DNA of 64,000 bases, taken from the NCBI GenBank assembly GCA_963748295.1, contig CAVVIH010000005.1, forward strand, positions 986,117-1,050,116. The letters run 5' to 3'. This stretch comes from CAVVIH01 sp963748295. Its GTDB lineage: Bacteria > Acidobacteriota > Vicinamibacteria > Vicinamibacterales > 2-12-FULL-66-21. Within the stretch, counting starts at the first letter, position 1. Each line of letters starts with the position of its first letter. The notes under the pieces were generated by a model. It made no database searches, was not told the origin of the DNA, and saw only the letters and a list, made by a program, of their open reading frames with translations. This document shows, one piece after another, positions 10,135 to 17,831 of the stretch. A program made the position numbers and the translations under genes.

Positions 10135-11607
10135 ATGAGACATTCGCTCGTTTTGCTGGTGATGGCCCTTTTCGGGTTTGCGCAGCCCGCCACTGCCGAC
10201 GTTTTTAAGTATCACCCTGCCAGTCCCCTCAGAATCGGCGGCGGATTCGATCCACTTCGCCCGGCGCAAACGTTCACTAGCTGTCTCGCGCCGACAGAAA
10301 ATAGGACCGACTGTCACAGGGCCCTCCAGAGACCACATTCGACGTGTCGTCTGTGGCCAGTAGAAGGGAGCTCTACGAGCGCCTTCATCTCGACGCGTCC
10401 ATTTCCGGCAGTTATGGCCTGTTTAGCGCTTCTGGCTCGATGACTCTCGACGAAGAGTTTGACTTCACCGAGAATGAGCTCGTTTGGATCTTGAAAGCGA
10501 CTTCCGATTACGGCAATTACGCCGTGAAATCGATCGACCTCACAGCGCAAGCGACAGGTTTCGCCTCAGACCCGGGTGTGTTCTTCGACCGGTGCGGGAC
10601 ACACGTGGTGACTCAGCACCGCAGAGACTGTCGTTGCTGCGGCTCTATTCTCCGCACGTGATTTCAGCGCTCGCCAAAAACAGATCTTTCAAGCCATGGC
10701 AAGTGGCAGCTTTGGGATCGATGTTCTCGGCTGGGTTGAATCTCGAATCTGAGAAACGAGAACTTGAACAGGTCTCCCGATACCGTATTTCCGTCTTCGC
10801 CATCGGCGGCGACGGTCTGCCAAAGCTACGACAACTAGTAACCTCCGCCAAACTCAGCGAAGTGCGCCCAATTCTCAAAGACTACGTGGAGACGTTAACC
10901 GAAGAAAAGTCCGTTCCAATCGAGTTTTTGATGACCCCCCGGGCTGCCGGCGGGGGGCCTAAGCCGAAAGTGACGAACGTCGAGTTTCGACGGCTTGCCG
11001 TCAGCGAGTATTACTTCATTTTCCGAGACTTACAGAAGGCATTGCAGGAAGTCGGCAATTACATCCGACAACTTCTCAATCTTCCCAACCTATCCACACA
11101 GCAGCAAGCGCAACTGTCACAGTTTTCCGTCCGATATAGCGCCATAGCGGAGCGCATTAGGGTGGTCCAAGCCAGAGGAATGGACTGTTTGAATCCGACT
11201 GGAGATTGCGTTCTTCGACTGACGCAACACCCCTACCATCTGCTCCGACTCCTGTATTCGAAGAGGTATGGGTGTCCTTCGACGAAGCCGGACGAGAGTT
11301 GTTCTTTGACATTCTCTACGAAGGGCCGAACCTCCCGGCTGGCAATGATTTTTACCTCGACTTGGCATGGGGTGATATCGAAAAGCCGGCTGATCAACGG
11401 GGAATTCGCTTCAAGCGTATTCAAACGCTCAAGATGGAGTCAGGGATTCAGGTCAAAGCATCAGCGGGATTATCAGAGCTGAACCGACGGTATCAGTTCG
11501 CTAGGCACTGGGATACCGACCGACGACATGAAACCATTCGTCTTTATTATGAGCGTCTTGTCACACAGATGCGTCCAGAATTGTATAGGTATCACCCCCT
11601 GAGTTGA
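10135..11607 (+). pseudogene. secreted MACPF (perforin-like) domain protein (frameshifted)
   Basis: ATG at 10135 after AGGAGG gives a signal peptide (MRHSLVLLVMALFGFAQPATA). The body contains the MACPF signature FFDRCGTHVVTQ. Downstream come the usual ALFSARDFSARQKQ and YRISVFAIGGDGLPKLRQLV blocks, the latter matching the conserved central strand region of bacterial MACPF proteins. The C-terminal part (11.2-11.6 kb, EEVWVSFDEAGRELFFDILY ...) has no recognised family. Frame changes are needed near 10,330, 10,620, 10,735 and 11,215. By eye the DNA is markedly lower in GC than its neighbours. MACPF proteins form membrane pores, so this is a candidate secreted pore-former, probably acquired. Confidence 0.65.
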
Positions 11608-12010
11608 GTCTGTCTCAGTGCTCCGAAGGATGATCTGGTTCGATTGACTGCGGGTGCATTCGCAGCACACCTCGACGAACATGGTGAGGTGTGCACTATC
11701 CCAGATCGGCGGCACACTGCTTCCGGGCATTTCTGCCGACAGGAGATTCAGGAGACGCACCGGTGCACCATGGAACCGCAACGCCCGCGAGGGAACTGTG
11801 GATAGAGCTAACAGACAGCCAACGAACTCCGCCTTTCGGAGCCTACTAGACGGGTGAGAGCGTACCACGCTTTGAGCCGGTAACACTCCACCGAAGAAAC
11901 GCCTGACGAGCTACGTCCGATTGCCGTTCCGCATTCTATATTGGCGTCTTTAGGACTAGCGGCAACCCGAGCGCTGTTTGTCGGAAGCATCATTCAACGA
12001 CTAATCCGCT
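11608..12010. other. low-GC intergenic region
   Basis: No supported gene, RNA or repeat is seen. Composition resembles the MACPF gene (lower GC than the rest). The region ends where the IS3-type end sequence begins. Confidence 0.45.
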
Positions 12011-12058
12011 TGATCCGATTTGGTGGACACGTTTTGAAAGGTGGATACGATTTCCCGC

Positions 12059-12366
12059 ATGGATCACCGCAAGCCCGCCCGACGGGTCCGTCGGCGGTTC
12101 TCTGACGAGTTCAAAGAGCAGACCGTTCGATTGGTGTTCGACGAAGGCAAGTCCGTCAACGCCGTCGCGCGCGAGCTCGATGTGGTGCCCTCGGCGGTCG
12201 GGCTCTGGGTCAAGCACGCGCTGGCCGATCGGACCAAGGGCAAGACCGGGCTGACGACGGAGGGGCGCGAGGAATTGGCCCGCTTGCGCAAAGAGAATCG
12301 CGAGTTGCGCATGGAGCGCGACATCCTAAAAAAGCCACGGCCTTCTTCGCCAAGCACCAGCAGTAA
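12059..12366 (+). pseudogene. IS3-family transposase OrfA (HTH protein)
   Basis: OrfA of an IS3-family element, which binds the element ends. The helix-turn-helix (RRFSDEFKEQTVRLVFDEGK ... NAVARELDVVPSAVGLWVKH) is followed by the leucine-zipper-like region ELARLRKENRELRMERDILKK. At the A6G run (12328-12334) one missing base throws the frame off. Adding one A restores the usual ending KKATAFFAKHQQ and a stop at 12364-12366. The run is also the place where IS3 elements normally shift frame to make the OrfAB fusion, so it could be a natural slip site or a homopolymer error. The ATG at 12059 is used; a GTG lies at 12041. Confidence 0.7.
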
Positions 12367-12527
12367 CCTTCGCGGCAATCGGCGCGGAGAAGGCCTCCTA
12401 TCCCATTCGCACTTGTCGCGTGTTGGCCGTCACGCCGAGCGGGTTCTACGCGTGGAGCAGTCGGCTGGACGGCAAGGATGGCGACTGGGAGTGGAAGCGG
12501 CGCCGGAGGAGTGCGCTCATGCGGTGA
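12363..12527 (+). pseudogene. IS3-family transposase OrfB fragment
   Basis: About 54 codons of the OrfB N-terminus (EKASYPIRTLCRVLAVTPSG-like, then FYAWSSRLDGKDGDWEWKRR). The sequence stops at a TGA at 12525-12527. The integrase core with its DDE residues is absent, so the fragment is inactive. Confidence 0.7.
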
Positions 12528-15199
12528 GGCGCGGCACACGTGGACGAGCATGAGCGCGCACCGCGGGCACCACGTTTCCCTGACGTGGCGGTCAGGCCGT
12601 TCAACCTGGTCCGCCACACCATCGCCTGCTCGGCGCGGCCTGACGCCACGTAGAACGACACGAGCCGCTCGACCGAGACGCGGAGATGCGCCGGGGGCGC
12701 GACCGGCGAATCGCGCAACCCTTCGTAGCCGGCAACGAGCAGGGGCTCCGCTTCGTCAAAGCGTCGCAAGCCCGCCAGTGCTGCGCCCAGCGCGCTCTGC
12801 ACGTCAGGCTTGTACCACGGGACGCGAGGGAGCGCCGTTGCCTGGGCGAAGATGTCGTGCGCTTCGCGGAGCAAGGGCTCGGCTTCCTTGAAACGGCCCT
12901 GCGCCACGAGCGTCGCGCCCAGCACGTCGAGCGCGCTGACGACGGAGCGGTCGTTGGGCCGCTCTCGCCACAGGGCGAGCGCGTCGCGCGCGGCGATCTC
13001 CGCGCCGCGGTAATCGCCCATGCCGTAGAGGCTGAACGCCAGGCCGGTGGCGGTATTGCGAGGCAGCGATCCGACGCCTGGCGAGTTCTTCAGAATGGGG
13101 AGCGCCTTGCGGAAGAGCGGCTCCGCCTCCGCGGGTGCGTTCGCCTCGAGAAGCGTCCACGCGAGGTTGTTCTGAAGGCGGGCCGTCTCGCGATGCGCGT
13201 CGCCATGTGTGCGCTGGGCGATCGCCAGGGCCTCCCGTTTTGCGGCCACCGACTCTGCGATCCGCCCTTGCGGTCCGACGCTGTTTGCCAGCAGATCCAG
13301 GGCGTTGGCGAGCGACGGATGGTCGGGGCCGAGCACCTTGCGGCGAATCGCCACCGCTTCCCGCGCAGCGGCTTCCGCTTCCTGCCACTTCCGCTGGTCC
13401 TGCGACACCAGCGCGACGTTGACGAGCTTCGTCGCGACTTCCGGGTGCTCGTTGCCGAGCCTGCGCCGATCGATCTCGAGGGCCTCGCGGAACATCGTCT
13501 CCGCTTCCGCCAGATTCCCTTTCGCCTTCACCGTGAACGCGACGTTGTTGAGGCTCATGGCGAGCTCTGGATGGTCGGCGGGCAGCACTTCGCGACGGAT
13601 GGCAAGCGCCTCGCGGAGCAGCGGCTCGGCTTCCGTGTCGTTGCCGATGGAGAGCAGCGCCGCACCGAGATCGTCCATGCTGCTGGCAACGAGTGCATGT
13701 CGGGAACCGAGGACTTCCCGCCGTAATCGAAGGGCCTCCCGCGCCTCGGCGATCATCTCGGGCCATTTTTGGGCGTGATAGAGGGCGTTCGCCAGGCGGG
13801 AATGCGTTTCGGCAAGCAGGAGCGGGTTCCCGCCGGCCTTCGACTGCACATCGAGCGCGGCCCGCAGTTGACGCTGTCCCGCATCGAGCAAGCCGAGCGC
13901 ATCGTAGGTCGTGCCGATCGCGTGGCGCACGGCGACCTCGACCTCCGGCTGCCCCTTCATCTCGCCGCCATCGATCTTTGCGGCGGCCGCGTCGAGCGCC
14001 GCGCGCACGGTCACTTCCCGTCCCTGTGCCTGCGACGGGTTCACCGACGAGAGCATCTCGGTCAGGAACTTCGTGACGGCTTCGGCTTTCGCCTTCTCGG
14101 CTTGTGCCTCGTTCGCGCGTGCCTGGGCCAGCTGCTCCGCTCTCGAAGCACGATACGCCTGCCACGAGCTCACCACGACGCCGGAGACGAGCGCGATGAA
14201 TACGACAATCGCCGCGCTGACCAGGCCCTTGTGGCGGCGCGCGAACTTCCGCACCTGGTAGGCCGCGCTCGCCGGGCGCGCGACGATCGGCTCGTCGCGG
14301 AGGAATCGACGGATATCCTCCGCCAGTTCCGCCGCCGATCCGTAGCGCCGCAGCTTGTCTTTCTCGAGTGCCTTCGCGACGATCGTCTCGACGTCGGCGG
14401 CGAGACCGCGGGTGATCGAACCGAGCCGCGTCGGTTCCTCCTCGCGAATCACGCGCACCGCCTCGGGCAGCGACTTGCGGCCGATGTCGAACGGCAGCCG
14501 TCCGGCCAGCACTTCGTAAAGGATGACGCCCAGCGCGTAGACGTCGGACCGCGTGTCGAGATCGGCGATGTCGCCCGACACCTGCTCGGGGCTCATGTAA
14601 CTCATCGTCCCGACCACTTCGCCGGCCATCGTATGCACCGTCGACTGCAGCTCGGCGCGCGCCGCGCGCGCCAGCCCGAAGTCGAGCACTTTCGGCTCGC
14701 CTGTCTCGGTGACCAGGATGTTTCCGGGTTTGAGATCGCGGTGAATCACGCCGCGATGATGGGCGTGCTGGACGGCGTCGGCGATGTCCGCGACGAGGGC
14801 CAGACGATCGCGAACGCCGAGCTCCCGGACGCGAAGGTATTCGTCCAGCCGGCGGCCGCGCACGAGCTCCATCGCGAAATACGGCTGCGGCCCGTAAGCC
14901 GACTCGGCGACGCCGGCTTCGTAGATCTGCGCGATGCCGGGATGCTGAAGCCGGCCGAGGAACTCGTATTCGTGCTCGAACCGGCGCAGCATGGACGGCG
15001 TGGCGATGCCGGGCCTGATGATCTTGAGCGCGACGCGCCGGTGCGGCCGCTCCTGTTCGGCCTCGTAGACGATGCCCATGGCGCCTTCGCCGATGAGCGT
15101 CAGAATCCGGTAGGGGCCGATCTGGGCGGGATGGGACGCGCCGGCGGCGTATTCCACCGTCGTACCGATCCCGATCCTCCATCGGATGCCGGGGCACAC
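12446..15199 (-). CDS. Ser/Thr protein kinase with TPR repeats
   Basis: About 917 codons. The N-terminal kinase domain (residues about 27-290) has GEGAMGIVYEAE, RVALKII, VIHRDLKPGN and VLDFGLA, so it should be active. A single membrane segment (about 325-347, VSAAIVVFIALVSGVVVSSW) follows. The C-terminal part is a long series of tetratricopeptide repeats (about 430-880; repeated AEAEPLLREALAIRR-type units) for partner binding outside the membrane. The start is unsure: GTG at 15199 is in frame, while the ATG at 15206, which has a good AGGAG site, is one frame off. The original C-terminus was probably near 12,556 (compare GKVVPAVR and stop in the repeat copy). The last about 35 residues read through into the IS fragment and are likely spurious. 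Confidence 0.85.
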   Translation of the reverse strand: MCPGIRWRIGIGTTVEYAAGASHPAQIGPYRILTLIGEGAMGIVYEAEQERPHRRVALKIIRPGIATPSMLRRFEHEYEFLGRLQHPGIAQIYEAGVAESAYGPQPYFAMELVRGRRLDEYLRVRELGVRDRLALVADIADAVQHAHHRGVIHRDLKPGNILVTETGEPKVLDFGLARAARAELQSTVHTMAGEVVGTMSYMSPEQVSGDIADLDTRSDVYALGVILYEVLAGRLPFDIGRKSLPEAVRVIREEEPTRLGSITRGLAADVETIVAKALEKDKLRRYGSAAELAEDIRRFLRDEPIVARPASAAYQVRKFARRHKGLVSAAIVVFIALVSGVVVSSWQAYRASRAEQLAQARANEAQAEKAKAEAVTKFLTEMLSSVNPSQAQGREVTVRAALDAAAAKIDGGEMKGQPEVEVAVRHAIGTTYDALGLLDAGQRQLRAALDVQSKAGGNPLLLAETHSRLANALYHAQKWPEMIAEAREALRLRREVLGSRHALVASSMDDLGAALLSIGNDTEAEPLLREALAIRREVLPADHPELAMSLNNVAFTVKAKGNLAEAETMFREALEIDRRRLGNEHPEVATKLVNVALVSQDQRKWQEAEAAAREAVAIRRKVLGPDHPSLANALDLLANSVGPQGRIAESVAAKREALAIAQRTHGDAHRETARLQNNLAWTLLEANAPAEAEPLFRKALPILKNSPGVGSLPRNTATGLAFSLYGMGDYRGAEIAARDALALWRERPNDRSVVSALDVLGATLVAQGRFKEAEPLLREAHDIFAQATALPRVPWYKPDVQSALGAALAGLRRFDEAEPLLVAGYEGLRDSPVAPPAHLRVSVERLVSFYVASGRAEQAMVWRTRLNGLTATSGKRGARGARSCSSTCAAPHRMSALLRRRFHSQSPSLPSSRLLHA

Positions 15200-15300
15200 C
15201 CTCCATAGACTCTCCTGCCGTCGCAGCCGACCGGGAACGTCCGTGCGCTGTGGATTTGTGTGGGTGGACCGTAATGCGCGGGCGGGGCGCGTGTCAAGGG

Positions 15301-15405
15301 ACGCGGATTGACGCGAATTCACGAAACGCGGATTGACGCGGATTCATGAAACGCGGATTCGAAACGGGGATTCACGAAACGCGGATTGACGCGGATTGAC
15401 GCTGG
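15301..15405. repeat. 25-bp imperfect tandem repeat
   Basis: Units starting ACGCGGATTGACGCG occur at 15301-15325 and 15326-15350. Shortened variants follow at 15351, 15364 and 15379. The repeats sit between the kinase gene start and the small membrane-protein gene stop and contain no open frame. Too short and too direct for a CRISPR array. Confidence 0.75.
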
Positions 15406-15422
15406 TTAAGGGCATTCACGGA

Positions 15423-15650
15423 TCAATGCCCGTAAATCACCACCGCGCGTCTGATGATCTCCAGAAGGTAGAGAACGCACCAGGCGCCGGCGAGCCCGGG
15501 CGCGAACATCCGGCGGAACCGCGGGCGATCGGACCGGGCCGGCCGGGCTTCGCGAGCGGTGCGCGAGCGCAGCGACGAATGGCACCGCGCGCGCAGCCGA
15601 TCGGCGCGCCGGCGATCCACGTCAAAGGTCTTCAAGCCTGCGACGCTCAT
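15423..15650 (-). CDS. small membrane protein, possible anti-sigma partner
   Basis: A 75-residue product: a very basic N-terminal 45 residues followed by one hydrophobic segment (FAPGLAGAWCVLYLLEIIRR). Its ATG overlaps the stop of the ECF sigma gene (ATGA), so the two are translationally coupled. ECF sigma factors are often encoded with a membrane anti-sigma factor. This protein is short for that and lacks a recognisable zinc motif, so the role is a guess from position. Confidence 0.55.
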   Translation of the reverse strand: MSVAGLKTFDVDRRRADRLRARCHSSLRSRTAREARPARSDRPRFRRMFAPGLAGAWCVLYLLEIIRRAVVIYGH

Positions 15651-16237
15651 GTTCCGTATCTCCTATTCACCGCCGCCGCCGGTGTCCGTTCGAGTTTCGC
15701 GGCGAGCACCGCCCGCGCGCGCGACAGGCGTTGCCGGAGTGCTTCCGGACTGATTCCGCAGACCGCCGCCGCTTCGGCCGGCGTCAAGCCCTCGTGCGCG
15801 ACGAGCAACAGCACTTCTCGATGCTGCGTGTTGAGCGATGCGACCGCAGTTTCCACGCGCCGCTCGAGCTCGCCCGCCGCCGCGAGATCGAAGGGCGACG
15901 GCCACAGCGCACGCGAAGGCCACAGCGTCAGCAGTTCCGGCTCGCGCGTCTCCTCGACCAGGCATGCGCGCCGGTGGCTCCAATACAGATTGCGCGCCAC
16001 GGTGAACAGCCACGGTCCGATGCGTGTGTCGGGCTGGAGTGCGCGCGCGTGGCGCACGAGCCGCAGCCACGTCTCGTCGAGCAAATCTTCGGCAACCGTT
16101 CTGCTGCGGCTCATCCGCAGGAGGAACGAAAACACCCTCGGGCGATAAGCCTCATACAGATCGTCGAACGCGGACGTGTCGCCGGCTCGAAGGCGATCGA
16201 CCAGTGAGCGTTCGTTTTCCCGATCCATCTGTGTCAT
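15647..16237 (-). CDS. ECF-type RNA polymerase sigma factor
   Basis: 196 residues. Region 2 at about 25-95 (FDDLYEAYRPRVFSFLLRMS, AEDLLDETWLRLVRHARAL, WLFTVARNLYWSHRR). Region 4 at about 125-180 (LNTQHREVLLLVAHEGLTPA, AAVCGISPEALRQRLSRARA). It directs RNA polymerase to a specific promoter set. Starts at 16237 or 16228 are possible and neither has a good ribosome site. A 46-bp nested palindrome lies immediately upstream, between this gene and the divergent small membrane-protein operon, and may hold the control region for both. Confidence 0.85.
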   Translation of the reverse strand: MTQMDRENERSLVDRLRAGDTSAFDDLYEAYRPRVFSFLLRMSRSRTVAEDLLDETWLRLVRHARALQPDTRIGPWLFTVARNLYWSHRRACLVEETREPELLTLWPSRALWPSPFDLAAAGELERRVETAVASLNTQHREVLLLVAHEGLTPAEAAAVCGISPEALRQRLSRARAVLAAKLERTPAAAVNRRYGT

Positions 16238-16241
16238 AACG

Positions 16242-16287
16242 CGCCAGCGGCCTCAGCGTGACAGATGTCACGCCCGAGCCGCTGGCG
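16242..16287. promoter_or_regulatory. 46-bp nested palindrome in a divergent promoter region
   Basis: The outer arms are a perfect 10-bp inverted repeat (CGCCAGCGGC at 16242-16251, GCCGCTGGCG at 16278-16287). The inner arms are a perfect 7-bp inverted repeat (CGTGACA at 16257-16263, TGTCACG at 16266-16272). The spacers between outer and inner arms are 5 bases on each side. It lies between two divergent genes and so could be a regulator site for both, or an RNA structure. Confidence 0.65.
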
Positions 16288-16317
16288 AGTTGTACTTCAC
16301 AGGAAGTGAGGAAGGAA

Positions 16318-16449
16318 ATGCCGAATCTGCTTGACCTGCTCTATCAGGTGAGCATCTTCGCCCTGCTCAGCATGTCGGTGTCGGTCGGGGTGTTCGGGCT
16401 CGCCGTGTCATACGCGATCGAGCCCGACCGAAGCGCAAACTGGCGTTGA
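16318..16449 (+). CDS. small membrane protein, 43 aa
   Basis: ATG at 16318 follows a GAGGAAGG site. The product is mostly one hydrophobic segment (IFALLSMSVSVGVFGLAVSY) with a short polar tail. Its TGA overlaps the next ATG, so it is coupled to the following gene. No family recognised. Confidence 0.6.
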   Translation: MPNLLDLLYQVSIFALLSMSVSVGVFGLAVSYAIEPDRSANWR

Positions 16450-16694
16450 TGCGGCCCGTGTCCCTTGCGGCGATCTTCGCGGCGCTGTCCGGCCTGCTCT
16501 CGGGATGGATCATGATCCTGAGCGGCGTGCCCGCCACGGCGGATGGCAAGATCGACATGTCCAACGTCTACATGGGCCTGGCCGAAACACTCACGCTCGG
16601 GTTCGTGTGCTTCGGCTTCCTTGCGGCCGCCTGGCTGCTCGCGGCCGTCGGGATGCTCCGCCGCTCCTTTCAGCGAACCCCTTCGGAGGCATAG
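16449..16694 (+). CDS. membrane protein with two predicted segments, 81 aa
   Basis: The ATG at 16449 overlaps the previous stop. There are two membrane segments: residues about 5-25 (SLAAIFAALSGLLSGWIMIL) and about 52-72 (GFVCFGFLAAAWLLAAVGML). The loop between them is polar. No family recognised. The 3' end overlaps the convergent macrodomain gene by 25 bases. It is probably made with the 43-residue protein and, judging by the shared divergent region, may be controlled by the neighbouring sigma factor. Confidence 0.6.
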   Translation: MRPVSLAAIFAALSGLLSGWIMILSGVPATADGKIDMSNVYMGLAETLTLGFVCFGFLAAAWLLAAVGMLRRSFQRTPSEA

Positions 16695-17182
16695 GCGTCC
16701 AGCACGCGCCGATCGAAACACGCGAATACCACTCGGTCGATCGACCCTGCCGCTTTCAGCTCCGAACGAACCGTGCTGACGGCGACGGCCGTCGCCCGGT
16801 CCAGTGGATAGCCGTAGATCCCGGTGCTGATCGCGGGGAACGCAATGCTCTTGACGCCGGCCTGGCGCGCCAGCTCGAGCGAGGCGCGATAGGCTGACGC
16901 GAGCAGCTCCGGCTCGCCCCGCTGGCCGCCGTGCCAGACGGGTCCGACGGCATGGATCACGTAACGCGCTGCAAGCGCGAATCCGGGCGTGATTCGCGCG
17001 TCGCCGGTCGGACACGGCGCCACCGCGGCACAGGCCGCGGCCAGTTTCGGCCCCGCCGCGCGATGGATTGCGCCGCACACTCCGCCGCCGGGCGCCAGCG
17101 AAGAGTTTGCCGCGTTGACGATCGCATCGACGGCGAGCGTCGTGATGTCGATCAGTCGAGCTTCCATCGTCGCTGATGCCAT
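16670..17182 (-). CDS. macrodomain protein (ADP-ribose hydrolase family)
   Basis: 170 residues, one complete macrodomain. Ligand-binding motifs are visible: DAIVNAANSSLAPGGGVCGA near the start and AFPAISTGIYGYPLDRA later. The family binds ADP-ribose and removes ADP-ribose or O-acetyl-ADP-ribose from targets in the cytoplasm; this one resembles the YmdB-like group. It is divergent from the tag gene, with 55 bases between the starts. The exact substrate cannot be told from sequence. Confidence 0.9.
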   Translation of the reverse strand: MASATMEARLIDITTLAVDAIVNAANSSLAPGGGVCGAIHRAAGPKLAAACAAVAPCPTGDARITPGFALAARYVIHAVGPVWHGGQRGEPELLASAYRASLELARQAGVKSIAFPAISTGIYGYPLDRATAVAVSTVRSELKAAGSIDRVVFACFDRRVLDAYASEGVR

Positions 17183-17237
17183 GCCTCGTCCCCTGCACTA
17201 GAATCAACCGCGAGTTCAAGCATAGACGGAGGCATGC

Positions 17238-17810
17238 GTGCCCGCACAACGCTGCGCCTGGGCGGGATCGGATCCGCTCTACATCGCCTATCACGACGAG
17301 GAATGGGGCGTGCCGCTCCATGACGATCGCCGCCTCTTCGAGATGCTGATTCTCGAAGGCGCGCAGGCGGGCCTGAGCTGGATCACGATCCTGCGCAAGC
17401 GCGCCGCCTACCGCGAGGCGTTCGACAACTTCGATCCGCAGAAAGTCGCGCGCTACCGGCCGCCGCGCATCGAGCGTCTGCTCGCCAACGAGGGCATCAT
17501 CCGCAATCGCCTGAAGGTCGAAGCCGCGGTGCGGAACGCGAAGGCGTTTCTCGACGTCCAGCGCGAGTTCGGAACGTTCGATGCGTATATCTGGCGCTTC
17601 GTCGGCGGACGCCCGATTCAGAACAGCCGCCGAACCATGAAGGACGTGCCGCCTATGACGCCCGAGTCGGACGTAATGAGCCGCGACCTGAAGAAACGCG
17701 GGTTCACGTTCGTCGGATCGACGATCTGCTACGCCTTCATGCAGGCGACCGGCATGGTGAACGACCATGTCGTAGACTGCTTCCGCTATAAGGCAGTCAC
17801 AAACCGCTAA
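17238..17810 (+). CDS. tag: DNA-3-methyladenine glycosylase I
   Basis: 190 residues, full family length, GTG start. It removes 3-methyladenine from alkylated DNA in base-excision repair. Typical motifs are present: RCAWAGSDPLYIAYHDEEWG at the start (with the Cys and the conserved DEEWG), FEMLILEGAQAGLSWITIL in the middle, and GSTICYAFMQATGMVNDHVV near the end. The last His, with the Cys of VVDCF and the N-terminal Cys, is consistent with the zinc site. The downstream amidohydrolase starts 21 bases later. Confidence 0.93.
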   Translation: MPAQRCAWAGSDPLYIAYHDEEWGVPLHDDRRLFEMLILEGAQAGLSWITILRKRAAYREAFDNFDPQKVARYRPPRIERLLANEGIIRNRLKVEAAVRNAKAFLDVQREFGTFDAYIWRFVGGRPIQNSRRTMKDVPPMTPESDVMSRDLKKRGFTFVGSTICYAFMQATGMVNDHVVDCFRYKAVTNR

Positions 17811-17831
17811 TCGGACAAATGGAGGAAAACG

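Larger units (their letters stand above)
12011..12550 (+). mobile_element. truncated IS3-family insertion sequence
   Basis: The left end is seen as TTGATCCGATTTGGTGGACA, typical of IS3-family termini. It is followed by orfA and the first part of orfB. The DDE catalytic part of orfB and the right end are missing. The element stops abruptly at about 12,530-12,550, where the kinase-gene 3' end begins. It cannot move by itself. Confidence 0.75.

Noticed and set aside
11473..11886. Minus-strand frame overlapping the end of the MACPF gene
   Set aside because: No start signal or domain; the plus strand is the better coding strand.
12328..12334. A6G run as a programmed frameshift site in the IS3 element
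   Set aside because: Plausible in this family, but the zero frame lacks the expected OrfA ending and one added A restores it, so a homopolymer error is at least as likely.
13769..15208. Plus-strand open frame opposite the TPR kinase, and similar long ones at 16344-18758, 34304-36031 and 40361-41902
   Set aside because: Antisense shadows of real genes with Arg/Ala-rich products and no domains.
15301..15405. Possible CRISPR array
   Set aside because: Units abut directly with no unique spacers, and no cas gene is present.
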